A stretch of 64,000 bases of DNA, taken from contig CAJNDT010004535.1 of assembly GCA_905221615.1 (NCBI GenBank), positions 182,994 to 246,993 on the forward strand, in the 5' to 3' direction. Shown one piece after another: positions 33,290 through 44,982 of the stretch (the stretch's first letter is position 1; each line of letters begins with the position of its first letter). The notes beneath the pieces were generated by a model. It had not been told where the DNA came from. It did not search any database and saw only the letters and a list, made by a program, of their open reading frames with translations. The translations under genes were made by a program, and so were the position numbers. The stretch comes from Symbiodinium sp. CCMP2592. Its lineage: Eukaryota > Sar > Dinophyceae > Suessiales > Symbiodiniaceae.

Positions 33290-33825
33290 TACATTAAGGT
33301 CCTAAGGACCAGTTAGTTAAGACTAGCACCTTCTGCAGGCGCAACCCAAGGTCCTAAGGGACTTGAAAACCCAAAGGAACTACCACTAAAATCCCCCTTA
33401 ACACCTTCTGCGCAACCTAAGATCCAACGACTTAATTTAGAAATCCCCCTAACACCTTCTGCAGGCGCAACCTAAAGTCCTAACTACGACTAAGACCCCC
33501 TAGCACCTTCTACAGGCGCAACACACGACTCAAGATTAAAAACCCGATACGACTACGACTAAGAACCCCCTAACACCTTCTGCAGGCGCAACCTAAAGTC
33601 CTAACTACGACTAAGACCCCCTAGCACCTTCTACAGGCGCAACACACGACTCAAGATTAAAAACCCGATACGACTACGACTAAGAACCCCCTAACACCTT
33701 CTGCAGGCGCAACCTAAAGTCCTAACTACGACTAAGACCCCCTAGCACCTTCTACAGGCGCAACACACGACTCAACATTAAAAACCCAACTAAAATCCCC
33801 CTAACCCCTTCTACAGGCGCAGGGA
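33290..33825. repeat. 121-bp tandem array built of about 60-bp half-units
   Basis: cctaaagtcctaactacgac starts at 33471, 33592 and 33713 (period 121). A core caccttct(g/a)caggcgcaac recurs about every 60 bp, roughly nine times from 33325 to 33820, with the first two and the last diverged. Confidence 0.92.
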
Positions 33826-33837
33826 AACAATTTTCTG

Positions 33838-33892
33838 GCCGTCCTGCCCCCCTGCCCCCCCGCCCCCTCCCCCCCCGCCCCCCCTTCTCCGG
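33838..33892 (-). other. C-rich tract, G-quadruplex potential on - strand
   Basis: Several runs of 5-8 C separated by one or two bases, so the - strand has at least five G-runs of five or more within 55 nt. It closes the 121-bp array and precedes a CT-rich tract. Confidence 0.8.
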
Positions 33893-33954
33893 TTTATTGC
33901 CCATCAACAACGACTAGAAGCACAGCTGTCACGGGTCTCAACAGCATGTCTTCA

Positions 33955-34085
33955 TATCTATTTATTCTCTTGTCTCTCTAACTCTTCTTACTCTCTCCCT
34001 CTGTCTCTTTCTCTTTCTCTTTCGGTCTCTCTCCACCTATCTGTCTCTCTCTATTTTTTCTCTCTCTGTCTCCGTCGGTCAATCT
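33955..34085. repeat. CT-rich polypyrimidine tract
   Basis: Imperfect (CT)n and ctttct repeats for about 130 bases. Confidence 0.9.
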
Positions 34086-36214
34086 TTTGCCTCTTTGGCA
34101 GTCCTAATTTCCAAAACAGATAAAAAAAGAGCACCCAAAAGTGATTTTTAAAACCTTGCAAACCCAGCGTTATAGGGAGCCCTGCACTATGTCACGTTCG
34201 TTGACTGGGACCGCAAGATGCCCTGCGCATGCACTTGGGGCCCAGCCGGTTTGAGCAAAGCATCAGAACTCTCGCCCGTGAAGCTTGTACCAACGGTACC
34301 CGAACGAGTATCTTGGAACAGCAACGGTAAAACACAGAAGCTCAACGCATTGCTCATCCCCGTCCTCCTCGGCTCGCTGTTCTGCGGCGCTAGTCTCGAT
34401 TGTTGCCGGCTCCTGGCTGTCCTAGCTTCAACTTCAAGTCATGGAAGGTGACCAGAGTGACCTAGAGGGCTGTGTATTCAATGCGCGGGCACAAATGGGT
34501 TCAACATAGGCATGTGTTCCACGGACCCTTGCAGGAGTCACGTGTGCATTCCAAGCAGTATCCCCAACGATGCTACTTAGTAAAAACAAACTACTGCACA
34601 AAGAAGAGTAACGAGAGCAATCAGAAGCCTACGGTAAAACTGCTGACATGTGCAGAGGGTTTCGATTCGAGAAGCGTCTTGGTGATTAGCTGGACGAACT
34701 GTCCCTTATCTGCAGGCAATGGGATTTTGAGAAGCGTTGGACGGCTTCAGCAGGTGTGAGACGACTGCAAAATGGGGCCGATCATCTGTCTACGTGGGAC
34801 CCGGAGAGGACGATGGAATAACTCCGAGTTCTCAAGTACTTCCTGGTCTCTGCTCCTACTGTTACCTTTTGGCCTGGTATCCCCGACCCTTCAGCTTGGC
34901 TTGCCATTGTGGAGCAGAATGCCACTCCAAAGGACAAAAGCCCTCAAACACCACAGCTGAGGGAACCCGAATTGGGACATGTGGAAAGCCAAGGATCCTT
35001 ACCAAGACTGATAACAATGATAGCACATAGCAGAACGTGGCGCCTGCAAACAGCACTCCTGGACTAGAGGATCTCAACATCTCAGTTAAGGTCTATCTCT
35101 GGTCTCAATGAGTGATTCGGCATGCCTCCTCCTCATCGTCCGAAACATTGGCTGCCGAGACGGACATCTGGCCAAGTGTCCACACAACATCTCCAAGCAA
35201 CAATCGCTTTCATGTTTCCCAGACTCTCAGACATCCCGCAGGAAAGCACAAGAAGCTCTGAGATTTTTGTCGCTGCGGCTCTGCCCCCTCCAGGCTCAGC
35301 GATCACTGAGTCGTGGTTCATCAGGCGTCGAATGGCCCGAGACCATATTGTAGTAGTAGACCTGCAACGCGTGGCGTGCTGATTTCGTGAGGCCCAAGCA
35401 TAAGCGTGTTCTTGCAACTCTGCCACCGTTGCAAGCTTCGTCTATATCGGCTCTACATCACCTGCCTTGCCGGTGGACTTGGCCCGGATTCGAATCCAGT
35501 TCGGTTTGAGCGGGGGCCTTGCTTGGCACGGCGGGTGTGCAGGCACTGAAGAAAGAATGCTGTTTTTGAGGAGTTTCTGAGCATCCGATCACACCCCCGA
35601 AAGGTGCCAGAACTGAACACACACTGTCGTCCTCAAGTGCACCGGCATGCCGACTTACCCCGGCTTCTGTAGTCTAAGAACAGCTAGATTAAATCCAATG
35701 CTCCTTCCCTTCCTGAAGTTCCTGAAGCTTTGAAGCCGTCGACCGCAAGGTTCTAACTCTGAAGACTCCTCCGTGAAGACCCGCCAAATGTGTCTATGGG
35801 GCCCGAGCAAAGAGCCGAAGAGTCGGGCCTGAGCAAGCTGCCACCTGTGCTCTGCACCGACAAAGTGGATTGCGGCTAGGAGCTAGGATGACATCTGAAT
35901 GCTGATAATAAGGCATGCAAAGGCAAAGGCAACCCAGAAAGTACGAATTCACAGATGTCGCCGCACAAAGACAAAAGCAAGTAAATTCCATCGGCATGCT
36001 TCGATGTCACTTCGTACCTGTCTCCTTACAGAACGTACCCCGAGGCTCTGATTCAGGCCTCGAGCCAAGCTGAGTGCCCTGCTCCTCTGGTGTGGAAGGT
36101 GGCTTCGGTGTGGGTGTCTGCAGCGAGCTGAGGCTCTCTCAGTCTCATTCTTGCGCTCTCTCTGTCTCTCTGCCGTGCCTCGGGACACTGCTCAGCCTTG
36201 CACGTGCATCGGGA
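34086..36214. other. No recognised gene
   Basis: Short open frames on both strands only (for example 34737-35030 +). None has a motif or consistent exon chain. AGTCG/CGACT is at background here, unlike 17-33.8 kb. Confidence 0.35.
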
Positions 36215-39200
36215 GCGCGACAACTCAATGCAAGGACATCCGATCAGCATTGGTCGTTCTCCAATCGTGGGGTCCATGACCGTCCACCAAGCAGACCTGG
36301 ACAGCCCTTGCCTGCAGAAACTCAATGGAGTCCGCGATCGGGTCGTCGTCGTAGAGGCCCCCCTGTGACGTAAGTTGTGCTCAATACAGTGTCGGGCGAG
36401 GTGACTATCCGCCCAGCAAGTTCAGAAGAAGCGGACCGAAGACTTGTAGTATGCTAGTACGACATGCTCGTAGAGATCTTCTGTTCGACCAGGATCATGC
36501 GTGGTACCAGCTATGAGTTTTCCACATTTCCTTAGAACGAAGAACGCGATTACCTCTTCCTTTTCCCCCTTTATCATCATACTGTCGTGCTTTCCGAAGA
36601 TCCTGGAAGTCCAGGAGCGCTTCCTCCTCCGCTGGTGGCGCTGGCTCCTGACGGGGCGGGGGTTTTGATGAGGTGGTAACTAATGGGGGTTAGGCGAGCT
36701 ACTGCTCCTGACGACAGCATGGCACACTCAACTGCAACTATCTCTCCAAACAAACTTTAGCAGCAGCACTTTCATACTAAATCCTGAACCTTCGTTGGGC
36801 CGTGGCCGTCCTCTGCCATGAACAAGCTTGGGCCATCGCACTCCTCAGTCCAAATCTCATCAGTCCAAACAAAAAGGATCCGGAATCGCTAGTGAGAAGC
36901 TACGGCAGCTGTGATTTCTTGCAAAACCGATCGCTTCTGTCATGATCCCGATGCCTTCACCTCCAGCTGGTCCATGCCATCCAACTCCTCTGCTCAGATC
37001 ACGTCACGGCTTTCTCCGTTCTGGTGATGTGTTCGTGTCTCTGGCCCGATGCCAGGGCCTCGCCATCTCCAGCCGCGACTGGCCTGTGCCGCTTCACCCC
37101 TCGAGCAGCCAGGACCTGAAGGGGAGGAGCAGCGGCCCTAGCGATGGGACTCTCATAGGCTCCGACCTTCACATTCCGCGCCCATATCGTGGCAGCATTG
37201 TGCTTGGGCTCCTTGGGCGGCTGCTTTCCATCCGGAAGTATGCGTTCAGATGATGCAATGCAGCCGTGTGGAGTGCTCGTCAAATCATCACTGTTTGGCT
37301 GTGGAGAACTACCAGTAGCTATGCCGGGCGCAGCGCTTCGACTGTGAAGGACACTCGATCTCCCGGCTTCAGGTCATCCGGCACCTCGCAGTGTCACTCA
37401 TCAGAGTGGTGATCTGTACGGAGCTTTACGAGTTGCGGAAAGGACGCCTCCTCTGCTGCTATTTCAGCATCCTGTCCGTAGACATCTGAGATGTCCTGCC
37501 AACTGCACATCGGCACCTCACCTACTGGCCAAGCGGTGGTGTGCGTATCGAAGATCTGTACCGCTTTCTTTCCCTGCCCAGCCTGGCAGATCACTTGATA
37601 GCGACCCGTCTTTTTGTTCTGCCTCCTCAGCACGGTCTGTATAGGCGCGCACGCTGACTGGATGAACATGCGAGGGGTGATCACGAAATCGTAAACAAAA
37701 TAGAGACGGGAAGGCACGCAAGCCTTTCTTGGGATTGTGAATTTTGCTGCAGTTTGGCCTGGTGCATAACTCATGGAGTGCACGAGACTGACAGCATCCG
37801 TTATGAGCCAGCACAGCACCATTCTTCAAAACAAGCGCTTCCAACTTCTTCGTATCAGAGCTCAGCCGCTGGGTTTAAGGTCTGTGCTGGACAAGGCCGA
37901 GCATCCGCAAAGGGGCCTGAAGGCATCGTGCGCGTAGGTCTGACTAAGGCAGGCACTTGTCAGCCCAGAGCATTGCGAGAGCCGAGAGCCCCTAATATTG
38001 GCCTTGCCGTTGCTCACCGGCGCAGGTGCAGGAGCTTCCGCCTTGTTCTTGGCCTCTGCAAGCAAGCGAACAGCCCCATGTCCAAAATGAATTACTAGCT
38101 GGATGGACCCTTGCGCCTGCCACTTCGCCCCCTTTTGAGGCGCCGCCTTGCATGTCGAAGTATGAGGGCAGGAGCCGACAATCCCTGCATCTGCCTCGCC
38201 GGCAGTCACGCGCTGCTTGCTCGGTCTTTCTGTGGCTTTGGCCTTTGTCTCCTCCAGAAGCCAGAACTGCCAGAACCCGCAAGCAGAATGCACAGACATG
38301 GTGGCGACCAAATCGGCCTTCGGCTTGCGGAAGGACTGGGATGTGGCTTTCCTGTGCATCTGTTGCTTGTAGGGAGCTGGGCGCTGGACACATGTGGAAG
38401 GCGAAACGCTTACACAGTACAGACATGCAGAGCATGAAGAAAGCTCTGACTTGCCGTCATCATCCTGACGAAACTCTCCACACACTAAAACGATCGCACA
38501 TGCACAATCTGGGCCTATGGCAGCCTAAGGACAGTGTTGTGTGTTGTGCATGCCGTGTGGAAGCATCACTGGCCTTCTCAGAGAGTTTTCGAAGCTAGAT
38601 CAGTGCATTATCGAACAGCTCACCGCCGATGCTGTGCGAGGGCCCAATGCATGTCATAGGCACTAAGTCACTAAAGGCTGGAGTACGTTCGGTCGCAGGT
38701 CTCATCGGTTCAAAGACAAAGCTACATCGTCAGCTTTGCACACAGCACGAAAAGTGGCAGTGCGACTTGGACATGTAGCACCCGGCGGGCCGGGCCCGGG
38801 GCCTCTTGCTCGCAAGCCGCCAGACCTCAGCGCTCCAGCTGTACTGTGTGTACTGTCGTCGACGGCGGTGCTCCAAAGTTTGCGGCATTTACTGCCAGCG
38901 GCGCCATGTTGGGCCGCGGGACAACTCCAAACCTGGGGAGCCAGGAGCACAACCGTACCATACCACACTGTACTGTAGTGCACCGTTGAACTCGCCTCAG
39001 AGATTATATAAAGCTGACACCCGGTATCCTACAAGTATGAGATGAGCTGAAAAGAGTGTCACAGTTGCAAAGTCAATATTCCTTTCAGGCATGGCGTGAT
39101 CCCAGTCAGTAGGTCACACGACGCTCGTGCCAGGGCAGCAACGCCAAGTCAACTGTCACACATCGCATGACATGAGACATGGAAACACTTCCGAACTAGC

Positions 39201-39545
39201 TGAAAGAAAGGCGCAAAAGCCTTGTGTGGCAATCATGACAATTCCAGGGGCTGAGCGCAATCTCATCATCCAAGGAAACGAAGATGGTGCGCCCATCATC
39301 TAGGATTTCCGCCTCCTGTCCATACCTGGCCATGCTAAGCCGTCTCCATGCTGGCCACTCTAAACCGTCCCAACATATCTCGAGTCTCGACGGATGCACA
39401 CTCGCATGTTCGTCACGGTCGACGTGTAAGTCGAGCTTGGTACAAGTAGACTAGATGGTGAACGTGGCCTGGTCGTGACAGCCTCGCAGAGCACGGCTAA
39501 GTGCTCAACGCGATTGATGTCCCGACGGATCACCTCGGCCACGCT
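36215..39545 (-). CDS. Unknown multi-exon gene with weak cold-shock-like part
   Basis: Exon-like pieces in transcription order: SVAEVIRRDINRVEHLAVLC (about 39545-39440); MARYGQEAEILDDGRTIFVS (about 39330-39230); LLAEAKNKAEAPAPAPVSNG (about 38080-38000); RYQVICQAGQGKKAVQIFDT followed by EVPDDLKPGDRVSFTVEALR (about 37640-37310); CIASSERILPDGKQPPKEPK and ATIWARNVKV (about 37285-37150); QEPAPPAEEEALLDFQDLRK (about 36650-36590); and GLYDDDPIADSIEFLQARAV (about 36360-36225). L..GDRVSFTV ... A.NV resembles the second half of a cold-shock domain, a nucleic-acid-binding fold, but the RNP motifs of the first half are not visible. These pieces may belong to more than one gene. Low-confidence grouping. 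Confidence 0.3.
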
Positions 39546-40538
39546 GGAGGGAGAAGGGAGAATGCAGCAACAATGAACGGTTTCAGCTAACATAGCCGCG
39601 GCCAGACCGCCTGTCAGGGGACAGCCCACCTGCCTCCTGCGGTTACACTGAGCTCTCTGCAACTTTGCCCGTGAAAGGCGAGCCGACCCAGGCCTCGTAA
39701 AGGTCAAAAAGCTGTCGTCATCACTCCTCTCACTCTCGTCTCCCGGTTGCCTCCCGCCACACTTCCTCCGAAGCCTTGGTGGTGCAGGTAGATTCGTAGA
39801 TCACTCCCAGATCAGCTGCGGCCCCTGAAGAAAGGCTTCTCTTGGGCGTTGGCCGCCATTCAACCATTCCGCGTCGTGCAATCTGCACTGCTGGATGCCC
39901 ATCAAGGAGCTACGAGAAAGACACACCTCTTGTGCATCAGCTGTCCAGCTCGGGGTTCTATGACTATGGACGGGCTGGCACGGACGAACTATGGTCTGGA
40001 AAGTGGCGTCTGCTGTTTCCAAAGCACAACCCCCTGGATGCCAGCAGATCCAGCAGAAATCATGGCGGCTGGCGATAATCTTCTCGCAATTGGACTTGAA
40101 TACCTTAAGCCTGAAGCACTTGTGCAAAGACCTATTTGAGGGGATTTGAGGGCCGGGACATGTTCTAGTTGCAACACTCTCAACATGGGAGTGGGTGAGT
40201 CAGTTCAGTTCTTAGACGTGGCAGATGGCGACCTGATACAATGCAACTGGTACCTCGTACTCGGCAAAGGGCACCGGCGGATCTCCGTTTCTGTCAAGCG
40301 GCATGAGTCGACACACCGCAAAGACTAACGTTGTCAGGAGCTCTGCTCAACAGAACCGACGCATACATGAGGCTCCATGTGCTCGAGAGCCTCGCTCGCC
40401 TATCGCAGTCGCTGCAAAGCTCCGGTGCCGTACCTCAAAGGCCAAGCACAGCTGTTGCAGCTATTCTCTGCATTCCGATGCGCTGATTTCCGGACTACCG
40501 TCATAGAAGCAAGTTTGCAGCGTGGTCTGTTTTCGGCA

Positions 40539-41180
40539 TCAGGATGCATCCAACGATGCAGTTGGCATCGCCGAAGCTTTCGTATCACCGGCCCAAGCAG
40601 GACCGGAAGTTCCGCAGATATGATGACGGTATGTCTGCACATGCCCTGGACGCATGCGGGCGTAGTTTGAGGGGTCAAGCAGCTTTGCCAAGATGCGTGG
40701 TACGTCCTGTGGCCTTTTGGGCTGCAGAATGGCCACGAAACCCTCATCTTCTGGGCACGACTGCAGGAGCTGAGGCTGCTCCCGCAGAGCGCTGTTCAGC
40801 TCAATCAATCGCCCTTCAATACCTGCTTGGACGTGAATCCGTGAACCATCCGACAACGAGATGTCAGCAAGGACGGTCTTCGGAAGTAGGTTCGCCCCAC
40901 CCCGTCCGCGCTTGCCAAAGGCCTCGTGTTCGCTAATGCTGTCAGGAAACTGGACCTCGAGCACCCGAGGTGCTGACGGCTGCAGCAAGCTGTGAGATGG
41001 AGCAAGGCTCAACACAAGCAAACCGTTGGGATGCCGCAGAATGCACATATCTTGCGACTTGCCTCCGCAGTCAAGCATGTAGTACCTCACAAGCCCCTTG
41101 TTCAGAACGTCTACCAGCGTGTCGGGATCCAGTGCTGGCATTTCCATTGCTGGTGCAGCGGCACCAGTAGGAGGTTGCAT
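40539..41180 (-). CDS. ABITRAM (FAM206/Simiate)-like protein
   Basis: ATG at 41180 opens 213 codons. Residues 29-173 follow the ABITRAM family throughout: GLVRYYMLDCGGKSQDMCIL, then LRHPNGLLVLSLAPSHSLL, FGKRGRGGANLLPKT, ADISLSDGSRIHVQAGIEGR with LIELNSAL, and EDEGFVAILQPK ending LLDPSNY. Known: these small proteins have a lipoyl/glycine-cleavage-H-like beta-sandwich fold; the vertebrate member is an actin-binding transcription modulator. It lacks the lipoylated Lys loop expected of a true H protein. The residues after SNY (from about 40660) do not resemble the family and may be intron read-through or a lineage tail, so the true 3' exon border is uncertain. Residues 1-28 are Ala/Pro-rich and unconserved. 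Length fits the family (about 180 aa). Confidence 0.82.
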   Translation of the reverse strand: MQPPTGAAAPAMEMPALDPDTLVDVLNKGLVRYYMLDCGGKSQDMCILRHPNGLLVLSLAPSHSLLQPSAPRVLEVQFPDSISEHEAFGKRGRGGANLLPKTVLADISLSDGSRIHVQAGIEGRLIELNSALREQPQLLQSCPEDEGFVAILQPKRPQDVPRILAKLLDPSNYARMRPGHVQTYRHHICGTSGPAWAGDTKASAMPTASLDAS

Positions 41181-41204
41181 GTCAGCACCGCGGCCACTGC
41201 TTAT

Positions 41205-41600
41205 CTACTGCGAAAGATTCAGCAACAACTGAATCCGTGCCGCAAGACGATGACTACGCATGCACCTCGGGCTCATACATACATGTGCTTTCGCCTGTTT
41301 CTGCAAAGCCTGTTCATGTGATGTTAATGTTTGCCGGCTGCACACAAGAATCGCTAAAACAATAGCTGAGCCAAACCCTCCGGCGGTGACCTTGAACACC
41401 CAATGCTGAAACTGCAAACCACGACTCCCGAACCCCCGATGCCATCGCACTTTTGCAGCCACTTCGAATAGAAAAACACCCACGACATGTACAGGTCCTG
41501 TCCCGAGTGCCTGGCCAGAAGCCAGGCCACAATGAGGGCAGCAAAGGGCCTACAAGAAGAGAGCCGCGAAAGAGCCGGCAGTACACAGCCCAACACCACC
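41205..41600 (-). other. Possible membrane-protein exons
   Basis: Two - strand pieces in different frames are hydrophobic: ALIVAWLLARHSGQDLYMSW with VFFYSKWLQ (about 41545-41440), and FQHWVFKVTAGGFGSAIVLA with ILVC (about 41415-41340). They could be two exons of a membrane protein, or upstream exons of unknown relation to the ABITRAM-like gene 3'. No family recognised. Confidence 0.3.
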
Positions 41601-44360
41601 TAATCAGAGTTTAATTAACCTGGGAACGCGCCCATGGGCTGGAAAAAGACCAGTGTGGCGAAACGGGCCACAGAGCTCCCTCGCCTACACCGTCGCAGTC
41701 ACTAGCGTCTACGAATGTCAGGCTAACTGCGACATGGCGGTCACGAAATCCAACCGATTCACGCCGCTTTTGTCACGACCAAACTTGAGAGCTGGGCTAC
41801 AACGCAACGAAAGCCAAAGCCAAGGCTGGAACAGCAAGGGATTCGAAGGTAATTTGCAGTACCAATGCCCCCAAAATTTGCCACGAAGATACTCGCTTTT
41901 CAAACCCTGCAGTCTGATGCCAGCCATCTGCATCGACAACATCAACTGTAGGGGGGGTTCCCCGGGAAGGACAAACCTTTGTGGCAGCTTGGGATGTCAC
42001 ACCCAAAGATTTCTGACAGGAGAGGGGGGGTGGCACCCCCTAGCCACCCGGCAGCCCGTTAACTAATTGATTTTTATACCACTTCCGGCCCGAGGACTCT
42101 TGTTGACCCATCTGAACACTAGAGAGAAGTTTATGAACGACAACTCCCGCAAGCTCCAAAGAGCTAGCTTTCGTGACTGGCGACTGGCTCGTTTTCAATA
42201 AATCAGTCCGTGCTTTCCCTTGCTACACTGATGGAAAAAAGGCAACGGAAGGGCTCTCGCTACACAGATGAGCATGGCTGAGTCCTCCAGCTCGACATCC
42301 GGCAAAGGTTCGCCGTGAATGGCGGCCTCGGTTCAAGTTTCAACAAGTCCAAAATGTTGAAGCAGAAAGACGACTCAAACGGCGTCGAGCTCGTAGCATA
42401 AATTCGCCAGGAATTCACTCGGAAGCCAAACTGCACCAAGTCTTGAGTTTCTGTTTTGCATGCTGCACTGGCCCTTCGGCTACCTGTCCCAGTGTCCACG
42501 AGTAGTCAAGCAATTACAGCTGCTTCCGCTTGTACTGATCGCTCTCACTGTGGGGATTCGCTACTTGCAGACCCAAACCACTCAACTACTATTCCTCGCG
42601 CATTTGATTTGGTTCTGATGTAAAGAGCAGCGAGGTGCTTTCACGTAACATAGCCTTGTCGCACCATGTGCAATTCCAGAGTTCTGTCCCGGCAATCAGC
42701 ACCCAGTCTCGGCACCTGGTATGCTGTCACAGTCTCCCATCTGAAGGTGTCTTAGTTTAGCCGTGCTTTCCTGCTACTGTCCAGCAAGCAAGATCTTGGT
42801 GATGTCTACGCGTAGCCTACGTCGAACCTGAAGTGATCATGTACGATTTCCCAGCTCTGCCACAGATCTCCTACGTTTCGTCTGCAGTTGGGCTTCGAGC
42901 TTCCCTGTCTGGCTCGTCGTAGCTGTAGTATGGGCCTCGCACAGAAGTCTTAAAAAGACAAGAACAAACCTTGAAGTCCACGGCGCCAATATTCACTGAG
43001 TGCCCTGCAGTCGCGGGGCAGTTGGGCCCGAAAAACCCTCACCTGGCATGACAAGCTGACACTCCCCGCAAAACAACGGAATACAGCTGTCTGCGCGACT
43101 GCCTGGGATCTGCCACGAACGGAATCGAGACTCTAGCAAAGTTGCCCCACGGTCAACAGTCCTAAACCCTGTTAGGGCGCGAAGATCCCGATAGTTTAGG
43201 GTCTCAGGTCTCAACAGGGTTTTGGGTCCAGGATCCCGAATGCACCTCGTTCGGCTGGCAATTCGTGCAGACGAAGATGTGAAGGGTACGATGAAAGCAC
43301 GACTCCTGCGGGTACGACACATTAGGCAAGGACGTCCATCGACAGAAACATCTACTGCATCTGACAGTGACGACTCTTTGCTCTTGCCAGTCTCCACAAA
43401 CTTGGGAGTCCCATGCCTTCCGCGTGCCCTGCGAAGCGTAGATCTGACAAGACATGGCAAGACTGGGCGGCTTGGCTGTACCTTTGCTTACGACGTGTCA
43501 CTCCAACCCGTCACCCTGCAACCTCACAACCACAGCCTGCATGAGGAATCGCATTCGCGAGCTGCACCTGCGAGAAAATCCGCTGGAGGCTTGGGAGTTG
43601 GCACTTGAGGCTCACATGAGGGCAACATGCTAACTACCTTGGGCCAGCGAGATCACTCTCATGCTACTCTCCTGCTGCTGATTCTCACGTCCATCGATCT
43701 TGGTCAGCCGCTACGAGTACTAGTACCTTTCGCCGCGCCTGAGGCAGGCAAGCTCCTCTTCTCCAGGCAGATTCGCTGGGATCAGCCTCAGATGGAGCGT
43801 GGAGGACGTGGAGGCACATTTCAAGATAAGTTCCCAGCAGTGACAAGTTCCCGACCAGGCCGGCCGCCCACCCACTTTGGAAGGAAAGAAATGCCTCAAA
43901 ACAAGGCTCAAGCTGCCCTACATGCATCGAAAATCTACACCAGGTCTTGAAAATTTCGGTTGGCCTTCGAAGAAGGCGCTTCTCCACTTCACTGGGTGGG
44001 TCCTGCACCATTGTTTGGAGAAGCTGCGCTCGTTCTGAAGGTTGCCGCGAGCTGTCGCGTGGCAACAACACTCACAGGTCGCCGTGGCTTGATGCTACGG
44101 CCACACCTCGTCTTCAACACCCGGAGTGTAGCGCAAAAGTCATATCAGAATGAATCTCTTTCCATACAGCATGCGCGAGGAGTACGGCTGCCTCATTGGC
44201 TACAGGCCGGAAACAGCTCTTACTTTTCTTCTCCGCCGGATGCATGCTCTTGGGGCTCCATCGTGACCAGGATCAGCACCTTGCCATGCAAGAGTATGTT
44301 TAGCATCGTTTTACTGCCATCAAATCGAACGTCAAGTTCAGGAGTGCAGGCATTTGGGTA
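41601..44360. other. No confident gene
   Basis: Isolated - strand pieces read like protein: 43075-43000 (ECQLVMPGEGFSGPTAPR) and 44060-43940 (QPSERAQLLQTMVQDPPSEV followed by EKRLLRRPTEIFK). No chain or family can be supported. Confidence 0.3.
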
Positions 44361-44389
44361 GTTGTCAACATTATGGACCCTTTTTGGGT
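44361..44389 (+). repeat. Left arm of inverted repeat flanking the retroelement
   Basis: gttgtcaa followed by a variable part and ccctttttgggt. About 25 of 29 positions match the reverse complement of 51253-51281. Confidence 0.75.
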
Positions 44390-44401
44390 ACCCTAAAATA
44401 T

Positions 44402-44601
44402 TTGGACTCGTGTGCCACGCGAACACCACTTTTTCTGACCGAGGCAGCGGTCATGATCAGCGCACCGTGGACAAGCCACAGCACGGGTGAAAAGCCAGGG
44501 GGCCTACATGGGCCAGCTGTCTCCTGGCATATGAAGGCCTTTACTCACCCGCGGGTGGTAGGCCATGGAAACAGGTGAAACTGCACCGCGGTGCGCCTCC
44601 C
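44402..44601 (-). repeat. Split direct repeat B2 (200 bp)
   Basis: Starts ttggactcgtgtgccacg on the + strand and matches 44725-44924 over its full length. Contains ctgcaccgcggtgcg, a self-complementary block. Confidence 0.95.
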
Positions 44602-44635
44602 TACTGCACCGCGGTGCGGGGAGGGCACGGGCGGG

Positions 44636-44724
44636 AAACCAAAAAGCTACGCGCGCATGACGTCCAAAGTAAATGTCATGCAAGGTGCGCGCCGTGGGTG
44701 CTCCTAATGCATGACAACGGCCCA
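44636..44724 (-). repeat. Split direct repeat A2 (89 bp)
   Basis: aaaccaaaaagctacgcgcg ... acggccca; matches 51142-51230. It is separated from B2 by a 34-bp G-rich spacer containing a second accgcggtgcg block. Confidence 0.95.
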
Positions 44725-44924
44725 TTGGACTCGTGTGCCACGCGAACACCACTTTTTCTGACCGAGGCAGCGGTCATGATCAGCGCACCGTGGACAAGCC
44801 ACAGCACGGGTGAAAAGCCAGGGGGCCTACATGGGCCAGCTGTCTCCTGGCATATGAAGGCCTTTACTCACCCGCGGGTGGTAGGCCATGGAAACAGGTG
44901 AAACTGCACCGCGGTGCGCCTCCC
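44725..44924 (-). repeat. Split direct repeat B1 (200 bp)
   Basis: Full-length match to B2. It abuts A2 without any spacer. Confidence 0.95.
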
Positions 44925-44982
44925 AACTCAAAAGCGCTCCCCACTAAAAGTGAGCGAGAGCGATTGCCTTCCTCGCGCAGCG

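Noticed and set aside
32487-33825. CRISPR array (regular direct repeats)
   Set aside because: Spacers are 4 nt or are themselves repeats, there are no cas genes, and the sequence is eukaryotic.
35470-35520. tRNA-like B box (ggattcgaatcc)
   Set aside because: A palindrome, but the arms do not form a T-stem of 5 bp and no A box or acceptor stem lies at the right distance.
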